Source: Clostridia bacterium
GTDB lineage: Bacteria > Bacillota > Clostridia > Christensenellales > CAG-917
Length of the DNA stretch: 64,000 nucleotides
Direction of reading: 5' to 3'
NCBI GenBank assembly: GCA_900763875.1
Contig: CAAFLX010000001.1
Span: 58,022-122,021, forward strand
The notes under the pieces are model-generated. The model was not told the DNA's origin and did no database searches. It saw only the letters and a program-made list of their open reading frames with translations. The position numbers and the translations under genes are program-made. Position 1 is the first letter of the stretch; each line of letters starts with the position of its first letter. This document shows, one piece after another, positions 58,774 through 64,000 of this stretch.

Positions 58774-59394
58774 ATGAAAGAGGACAATGTCGGAGGAGAA
58801 AATCGAGGCAAGGGGGCAAAGGGCAACTTTGTCAAGGATTTTGTTTTGGACGAGTTTTTGTTCGAGCCAAAAAAGAAGAAGTATCGGGATATGGCGATTT
58901 CGTGTTTGGTGTTTTCCTTTTTGGCGGCGATTATTTCGGTTTGGAGCGGCGCTATAGGCATAATCTTTTTGGCGATGGGACACGGCGTGTATGCGCCCTC
59001 GTTGTATTTTCGATTGATTGGCGTTTGCTTTGCGATTTTCTGCATTGTTGCGGCGTCGATAGTCCTAAAAAGGCGCAAAAGCCCTGCGAAAAAGGATTGT
59101 GTTTTGCTTGCAATATCGATTTCTTTTACAGCCGTAGAGTTGCTTTATTATTTGATTGTGATGATTGTGTCGATTGTCAACATTGCATTGTACCCGCGCG
59201 ATTACACTTCGAGGCTTGTGTTGGATTTGTTGACTGATTTTGCATTGGGAATCGTGCCGAAAGCGGTGTTTTTGGGGCTTTGCGGCGGTATGTTGTCCTT
59301 GTTCAAAGATGTGGCAAGGCGAGGCGAAGACACCTTTGTGGTGGTGGACGATGAGGAATTTGCGTTTTTTGAAGATGTTGAAATTGACGATTGA
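58774..59394 (+). CDS. Membrane protein of unknown function, four helices
   Basis: 206 residues starting behind GGGGGAGG. A basic, Gly-rich N terminus (about 45 residues with EPKKKKYRD) is followed by four hydrophobic helices at about 44-70, 74-97, 107-136 and 149-175, and an acidic C-terminal tail (EDTFVVVDDEEFAFFEDVEIDD). The layout resembles DUF4190-like small membrane proteins, but I cannot name a family. The perfect promoter suggests strong or regulated expression. Confidence 0.75.
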   Translation: MKEDNVGGENRGKGAKGNFVKDFVLDEFLFEPKKKKYRDMAISCLVFSFLAAIISVWSGAIGIIFLAMGHGVYAPSLYFRLIGVCFAIFCIVAASIVLKRRKSPAKKDCVLLAISISFTAVELLYYLIVMIVSIVNIALYPRDYTSRLVLDLLTDFALGIVPKAVFLGLCGGMLSLFKDVARRGEDTFVVVDDEEFAFFEDVEIDD

Positions 59395-59446
59395 AAAGAG
59401 TGTGACGTTTTGCTGCAAAGCGGTCAAAAACCGTAAAATAAGATTG

Positions 59447-59475
59447 AAAAAGCACGGCGAGCTGCCGTGCTTTTT
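59447..59475. terminator. Bidirectional terminator between membrane protein and MATE gene
   Basis: AAAAAGCACGGC (59447-59458) pairs with GCCGTGCTTTTT (59464-59475). Confidence 0.85.
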
Positions 59476-59495
59476 GAGTGTTCTAAAAAGGTATT

Positions 59496-60851
59496 TTAGT
59501 TTTCGCGCTTATACTCGGCGCAGGGAATGAGCGTTTGCTTGTTGGCGCGAGTGATGAAGAATATCGTAAGCGTAACTATGAGCGTGAGCAGTTCCGCCGC
59601 AGGAGTTGCGAGCCAAAGCCCCGTCATCTTCCAGAGGGAGGAGAAAAGGTAGGCTATCGGAATGACCGTCACAAGACCGCGCAACAGGGTGATGAGCTGT
59701 GCAAAGCCGCCGCGGTTGGACGCGGAGAAATAGTAGGAGAACAGCAGGTTGAAACCCGAAAAAAGCGAGGATATGAAGAAAAGTCGCATACCTTGGGTTG
59801 CCGCCTTTTGCAGAGCCTCGACGCCCTGTGTGTTGAAGATTTTGGCAATACCGTCCGCGCCGAAGAATATGACAGTGTAGAGTATTGCCGCAAGTGCGGA
59901 CACCGTGACGAGGGCGTAGCGCAAGATTTGGTTAATTTTTTTGTGGTCGCTCTCGCCGTAGCTGTAACTTATCATTGGTTGAGTGCCGTTTGCCACGCCG
60001 TTGAAGGTTGAGTTGACGACGTAGAAAACGTTGATGATGATCGAGTATGCCGCGATTGCGGTGTCGCCGCCGAGGCGTTTGAAGATGCTGTTGAAAACAA
60101 GCAACACCGCGCCGAAAGACAGTTCGTTTATGAACGGCGCAAGACCGAGGGAGCATATTCCGCCATACACGCGCGGCGAGAGTTTGGTCTTTGTGAAGTG
60201 GAAAGAGTTTTTCTTGCGTATGACGTAAACGGACATAATGAGAATGCTCACAACAGGAGCAAAGCCCGTGGCAAGTGCCGCGCCGAGCATACCCATATTG
60301 CAGGGAAAAATGAGAACATAGTCGAATAGAATGTTGAAAAGGTTGCCTGCAAGGGACGCAATCATTGCAAGTCTGGGCGCGCCGTCGTTGCGAATGAAAC
60401 TTTGAAACAGGTGGTTGAACATAAAGAACGGCGCAAAGCAGAGTATGACTTGCACGTAAGTTCGGCTGTATTCGAGAGTGTCGCCCTCCGCACCGAGAAG
60501 TTTGGCAATCGGGAGCGCGGCAAACAAGCCCAAAAGCACGAAAAGCACTGCAAACACCGCCACGATAAGCACAGTGTGCGTGAAAACTTTGTTGGCTTCG
60601 TCGTGGTTTTTCGCGCCCTTGTGAATGGCGTATTTCGTGCTGCCGCCGATTGCAAACATCATTCCGATTGAGAAAACTATGTTGAAAGACGGGCTGGACA
60701 AGTTGAGCGCGGCAAGCCCCGTTTGCCCCATTTTCAGGGAAACGAAAAACGTGTCCGCCAAAATGTAGCAACTTAGACCAATCATTGCCACGACGTTTGC
60801 CGAAACATATTTCGCAAATTCTTTCAAAACGCTAGTGTCTCTTGTTTTCAT
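59496..60851 (-). CDS. MATE family efflux transporter
   Basis: 451 residues from the ATG at 60851 with GGAGAG upstream. Twelve hydrophobic helices in two halves. It opens with VSANVVAMIGLSCYILADTFFVS, has the first-half conserved SIGMMFAIGGSTKYAIHKGA and FQSFIRNDGAPRLAM, and the second-half NGVANGTQPMISYSYG. These match the MepA-like/NorM group, which exports drugs or metabolites with sodium or protons. Substrate cannot be told. It stands alone between terminators. Confidence 0.92.
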   Translation of the reverse strand: MKTRDTSVLKEFAKYVSANVVAMIGLSCYILADTFFVSLKMGQTGLAALNLSSPSFNIVFSIGMMFAIGGSTKYAIHKGAKNHDEANKVFTHTVLIVAVFAVLFVLLGLFAALPIAKLLGAEGDTLEYSRTYVQVILCFAPFFMFNHLFQSFIRNDGAPRLAMIASLAGNLFNILFDYVLIFPCNMGMLGAALATGFAPVVSILIMSVYVIRKKNSFHFTKTKLSPRVYGGICSLGLAPFINELSFGAVLLVFNSIFKRLGGDTAIAAYSIIINVFYVVNSTFNGVANGTQPMISYSYGESDHKKINQILRYALVTVSALAAILYTVIFFGADGIAKIFNTQGVEALQKAATQGMRLFFISSLFSGFNLLFSYYFSASNRGGFAQLITLLRGLVTVIPIAYLFSSLWKMTGLWLATPAAELLTLIVTLTIFFITRANKQTLIPCAEYKREN

Positions 60852-61107
60852 CAAAAACTCTCCGATTTTATTCCTTTCAACAAAAAAGCGTCACGCTTTC
60901 GTGTCTTCAAAAGGCCTAACGACACGACGCTGACGCGCTCACCCGGCGATGAGATTGTTGATATAACACATTGATATAACACTAGAATTATATAAGAGTG
61001 TAAATATATTGTCAAATGCTTTTAGAGATTTGCGAAAATGAAAGGAGAATGGCAACTGCCATTCTCCGAAAATAGACGTGATGTGCGATATGTTCTCGCT
61101 TTTGCTG

Positions 61108-62094
61108 TCAATCGTTTTGCTCGCCGTCGTTGGCATCGTTGTCGTCGTTTCGGCAGTCGATTTCAACGTTTGCGGACTGCTTTTTCATAACGTTCTTGAT
61201 TGGCTCTGCAATGCAGTAGTAGATGGGAATGATGAGGAAAAGTGCCCAGTAGGGATGCCACAAGCCCCATTGACAACCGAGGAGCAGATAGACCGCCGTG
61301 ACGATAAATACGATTGGGAACAGGGTGGGGTTGCGCTTTGCAAACGTGTCGAAAATTCCGCCGACGATGAGGGGTAAAAAGAAGATTATCCAGCCCGGAT
61401 GCCACAGGTTGCAAAGGAATCCGACAAGCAAATACGCAATCAGGCAAAGTCCGCCCGTAACGCCGTTTACGATGTTGCTGACAAGGGATATTTTTTGGGA
61501 TTTCGGGTTGCTTTCTCTCACGTGTCCGTTCTGTATATGCACGGATTTAGAGTGAGATTTGCAATTCATATCGTCGGAGTTGACCTCTTGTCCATTGACG
61601 CTCGTCTTGCCGTCCTCGATGTGCACAGTGCCCACAAGTTTGCTGAAAAGTTTGGGGAGCGCACCTTTTATCACAACGTTTGAGCCGTCCTTGTCTTGGA
61701 CGTAAATGCCGCTTGAATCGATATGCACTTTGTCGCCGTCATCGTCAATATCAATGGTTGAAGCGTCGTTTTTGTCATCGTCAAGTGTCGATTGTGCGTT
61801 TTGAGCGTTGTTTTCGTCTTGTGATTGCGCATCGCACGATTGAGCGGTTTGCGTGTGCGCCTCTGCGCTTTGAGAGTCGCTTGACTTGGAGGGTGTGTAG
61901 TTCAAAAGCTCGTCAAGGCTCACGCCATAAAGTTTTGCAAGGGCGATGAGGTTGTCCGTGTCGGGGGAGCTTTCCGACCTTTCCCACTTTGAGATTGCTT
62001 GGCGCGACACGTTGAGTTTTTCTGCAAGTTCGTCTTGCGAGAATCCGTGTTGTTTTCTTAATTCATAAAGTCTGTTTGCAGTTGAGATATCCAT
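61108..62094 (-). CDS. XRE-family regulator fused to membrane segment
   Basis: 328 residues from the ATG at 62094 (GAGGTTTGAAT upstream). An N-terminal helix-turn-helix covers residues 1-62 (LRKQHGFSQDELAEKLNVSR, ISKWERSESSPD). A low-complexity Ser/Gln/Asp/Asn linker (70-110) leads to a beta-rich region (VHIDSSGIYVQDKDGSNVVI) and then three or four hydrophobic helices between about 205 and 300. Such membrane-tethered XRE proteins are common in clostridia and probably sense the envelope. Residues near the end are acidic with DDNDANDG. Confidence 0.87.
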   Translation of the reverse strand: MDISTANRLYELRKQHGFSQDELAEKLNVSRQAISKWERSESSPDTDNLIALAKLYGVSLDELLNYTPSKSSDSQSAEAHTQTAQSCDAQSQDENNAQNAQSTLDDDKNDASTIDIDDDGDKVHIDSSGIYVQDKDGSNVVIKGALPKLFSKLVGTVHIEDGKTSVNGQEVNSDDMNCKSHSKSVHIQNGHVRESNPKSQKISLVSNIVNGVTGGLCLIAYLLVGFLCNLWHPGWIIFFLPLIVGGIFDTFAKRNPTLFPIVFIVTAVYLLLGCQWGLWHPYWALFLIIPIYYCIAEPIKNVMKKQSANVEIDCRNDDNDANDGEQND

Positions 62095-62250
62095 ATTCAA
62101 ACCTCGCTTGTTTTTGTGCCTTTATTGTGGCAGATTGAGGTCGGTTGCTTCCACCGATTTTGATTGTCAATTTCGCAACTTTTGGTTGCATTTTGCAAAA
62201 AATCGTCTATTTTGGTGATTTTTGACGGATTTTGTAAAGCTAATGTAAGG

Positions 62251-63360
62251 CTAAATTAGGAGCGCGGTGGCAAAGCACGCCACAGATTTGCAGTCCCCCA
62301 AATCTCCCACTTGCTCGTTGGTGGTGGCGGTTATGCCAATCCTCTCGCAAGGGATTTTGAGGGCGCGGGACATATTGTTGCGCATTTGGTCGATATAGGG
62401 CGCAAGCATAGGTCGCTCGGCTATGATTGCAACGCTCACGTTTTGAAGGCCGCGCCCCTTTTCTGCCACCTTGTCAAGCACCGTTGCCAAGAGGTCGAGG
62501 CTGTTTGCGTCGTCAAAGCGCGCGTCGTCAACGGGGAAGAGATGCCCTATGTCCTTTTCGCCTATGGCGGAGAGAACGGCATCCATAAGGGCGTGCACCG
62601 CAACGTCGCCGTCGCTGTGGGCAACGAAAGCAAATTCGCAGGGAATGAGCGTGCCCATAAGTTTGATTCCGTTTCCGTTTTTGAAACGGTGTATGTCATA
62701 GCCGATGCCGCAAAGAGGGGTTTTCAAATCCTCTTTGGTGGTGATTTTGATGTTGTCCGAATCGCCTGCAACCTCTTTGACGGAGCAGGGAGCGTAGGTT
62801 TGTATGACGGCGACGTCGTCGAAAAACTCGCCCTCGCACTTAGAATATGCGCTGACGATGATGTCTTTCTTTGCGCAAATGGGGGTTTGCACCCTGCGGT
62901 AGTCCTCTCGATTGACGGGGGATACGCCGTCTTTTACGCTGACAAGAGAGTCGGTGAGAGGCAGAAGGGGAAGCGCAACGCCGTTTTCGATTGCGCCGTC
63001 CACGACTTTTTGTATGAGGTCGGTTGTGACGAACGGGCGCGCGCCGTCGTGCACTATGACAAAGTCGCAATCGTCCTCGATTGCGGCAAGAGCGTGTTTT
63101 GCGGTTTGCGTGCGAGTTGCTCCGCCTTGAGTGAGAATTATGCGATTGTCCTCGATGTGCAAGCTGTCAAGTGTGTTGAGCAGTTCATCGCTGTAGGAGG
63201 GGTGAATGGCAACCACGACTTTGGACACTTGCTCGAAAGTTAAAAACGGTTTGATTGCCTCGACAAGCACGCACGAATCTTGACAAGGCGCAAACAATTT
63301 GTTTTCCGCGCCGTATCTTTGCGACGTGCCTGCGGCTGTAATAATGACGTTGATTTTCAT
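62251..63360 (-). CDS. ispDF: Bifunctional IspD-IspF (MEP pathway)
   Basis: 369 residues. Residues 1-210 are 2-C-methylerythritol 4-phosphate cytidylyltransferase: ITAAGTSQRYGAENKLF, LTQGGATRTQTAKHAL and VIVHDGARPFVT. Residues about 215-369 are 2-C-methylerythritol 2,4-cyclodiphosphate synthase: GIGYDIHRF with zinc Asp/His, VAHSDGDVAVHALMDA, KDIGHLFPVDD and TTNEQVGDLG. The two enzymes are not consecutive (IspE acts between), so the fusion must help by assembly, not simple channelling. The start is preceded by GGTGAACT only. Confidence 0.95.
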   Translation of the reverse strand: MKINVIITAAGTSQRYGAENKLFAPCQDSCVLVEAIKPFLTFEQVSKVVVAIHPSYSDELLNTLDSLHIEDNRIILTQGGATRTQTAKHALAAIEDDCDFVIVHDGARPFVTTDLIQKVVDGAIENGVALPLLPLTDSLVSVKDGVSPVNREDYRRVQTPICAKKDIIVSAYSKCEGEFFDDVAVIQTYAPCSVKEVAGDSDNIKITTKEDLKTPLCGIGYDIHRFKNGNGIKLMGTLIPCEFAFVAHSDGDVAVHALMDAVLSAIGEKDIGHLFPVDDARFDDANSLDLLATVLDKVAEKGRGLQNVSVAIIAERPMLAPYIDQMRNNMSRALKIPCERIGITATTNEQVGDLGDCKSVACFATALLI

Positions 63361-63530
63361 AGTTCACCTTAAATTTTGTGTGGGGCAAGCCCACCGATGC
63401 GCATACGGCGGCGGTGAGGTCGAGCGTATGCGCAAAATGTAATTTCCGTTCGAGGAGGCAGTTTGTTTTGCCGAGCGATAGTTCGTTTTGCGTGACTATA
63501 TTCGAGCGGGCAGAGCATTTGCAACGGAAG

Positions 63531-63589
63531 TGTTCGAGCGCGCGGGGCATTGTCCGAGCGCGTGGGGGCATTGTCCGAGTGCGTGGGGA
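63531..63589. repeat. 20-21 bp tandem repeat, three units
   Basis: TGTTCGAGCGCGCGGGGCAT, then two close variants starting TGTCCGAG, in tandem between rqcP and ispDF. The rest of 63361-63606 holds related scraps (TTCGAGCGGGCAGAGCAT, CCGAGCGATAG) and no gene. Confidence 0.65.
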
Positions 63590-63606
63590 AAAGCGGAATC
63601 GGCGAT

Positions 63607-63849
63607 TCAGCCTAGAATGCGATACATCGTTTCCGCACTCTGCTTGGTTTGGTGCTCGTCCACGCTCAACACTTCAAACGACATCGAGTTCGAGCCGAAA
63701 GTGACGGTGACCACGTCGCCGATTTTCACTTCTTTTGCCGGTTTGACCACTTTGCCGTTGATTTCGATACGTCCGCCGTCGCAAGCCTCTTGGGCAACGG
63801 AGCGGCGTTTGATGACTCTTGATACTTTCAAAAATTTGTCTATTCTCAT
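63607..63849 (-). CDS. rqcP: S4-domain protein RqcP (YabO/Hsp15-like)
   Basis: 80 residues made of one S4 RNA-binding domain: MRIDKFLKVSRVIKRRSVAQ, the GGRIEINGKVVKPAKEVKIGD loop divided by family variation, and a short C-terminal helix (SAETMYRIL). Length and sequence match Bacillus YabO (RqcP), which binds 50S subunits with peptidyl-tRNA and helps RqcH add alanine tails during ribosome quality control. The ATG has no strong ribosome site in view. Confidence 0.87.
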   Translation of the reverse strand: MRIDKFLKVSRVIKRRSVAQEACDGGRIEINGKVVKPAKEVKIGDVVTVTFGSNSMSFEVLSVDEHQTKQSAETMYRILG

Positions 63850-63941
63850 AAAAAATATTATATGAAAAACGCGCGCTTAAATCAAGAGGAAAGATATATA
63901 AAAATACTTAAAAATTTATATAAAATATATGCGCGCGACGC

Positions 63942-63970
63942 TTGACATACTTGATTTTTCAATATATAAT
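63942..63970 (+). promoter_or_regulatory. Perfect consensus promoter at the window edge
   Basis: TTGACA (63942-63947), 17 bases, TATAAT (63965-63970), reading out of the window on the plus strand. The gene it drives lies beyond base 64000. Confidence 0.85.
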
Positions 63971-64000
63971 GAAAAACTGCGCAATGATACGGATTCCTAC

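Overview
The window looks like chromosome of an uncultured, anaerobic, low-to-middle GC Clostridia-type Bacillota, perhaps a gut lineage. The grounds are consensus TTGACA/TATAAT promoters with 17-bp spacers, strong AGGAGG ribosome sites, short gene spacing, lipoproteins with an LAAC-type lipobox, a Crp/Fnr regulator beside ferredoxin-type genes, XRE and WYL regulators, and Firmicutes-type families (RqcP, YhhN, IspDF). No rRNA, plasmid origin, prophage or CRISPR array is visible. Taxonomy below phylum is a guess.

Layout. 1-5.2 kb: end of gltX, a membrane-anchored subtilase, ttcA, a COG2426 membrane protein and class II aldolase. 5.2-7.7 kb: hairpin repeats, a lipoprotein, and a complete tiny transcription unit for a 47-residue peptide. 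7.7-15.8 kb: one eight-gene operon holding the whole shikimate pathway plus prephenate dehydratase and dehydrogenase (pheA-aroB-aroC-aroE/K fusion-aroQ-aroA-tyrA-aroF), so it runs from central metabolites to the phenylalanine and tyrosine keto acids. 15.9-19 kb: ferredoxin-like protein, DUF1858 protein, Crp/Fnr regulator, a broken serine recombinase, a GNAT acetyltransferase and tRNA-Val(GAC). 19.2-26.5 kb: a calcium-type P-ATPase, then a fatty-acid locus in which an acyl ligase, an acyl carrier protein and an acyl-ACP thioesterase face a flavoprotein resembling Propionibacterium polyunsaturated fatty acid isomerase. 27.7-36.6 kb: an oligopeptide ABC transporter operon whose OppC carries an extracytoplasmic RCC1-like propeller and whose OppF carries a coiled-coil insertion. 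36.8-48 kb: three aminopeptidases, a SHOCT membrane protein opposite an XRE regulator, lysoplasmalogenase, a membrane/TrkA-N/RyR protein, a ClC transporter and a WYL regulator. 48-57.6 kb: 5'-nucleotidase-like lipoprotein, PLP aminotransferase, sirtuin, glmS, GH31 glucosidase, and rplM-rpsI. 57.6-64 kb: repeats, a small membrane protein, MATE exporter, XRE membrane regulator, IspDF and RqcP.

The most unusual material is noncoding. Two arrays (21983-22114 and 58466-58686) consist of short, mostly different mini-palindromes joined by a constant ATATCA(C) linker, the reverse of a CRISPR layout. A second family places long hairpins with an apical GTAC-N5-GTAC motif directly behind fba, the isomerase gene and rpsI; two copies start on the second base of the stop codon and differ by compensatory changes in both stems. 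A roughly 305-bp interspersed repeat with a replaced core also occurs twice. These elements, the peptide transporter with added domains and the fatty-acid locus are the best candidates for undescribed biology.
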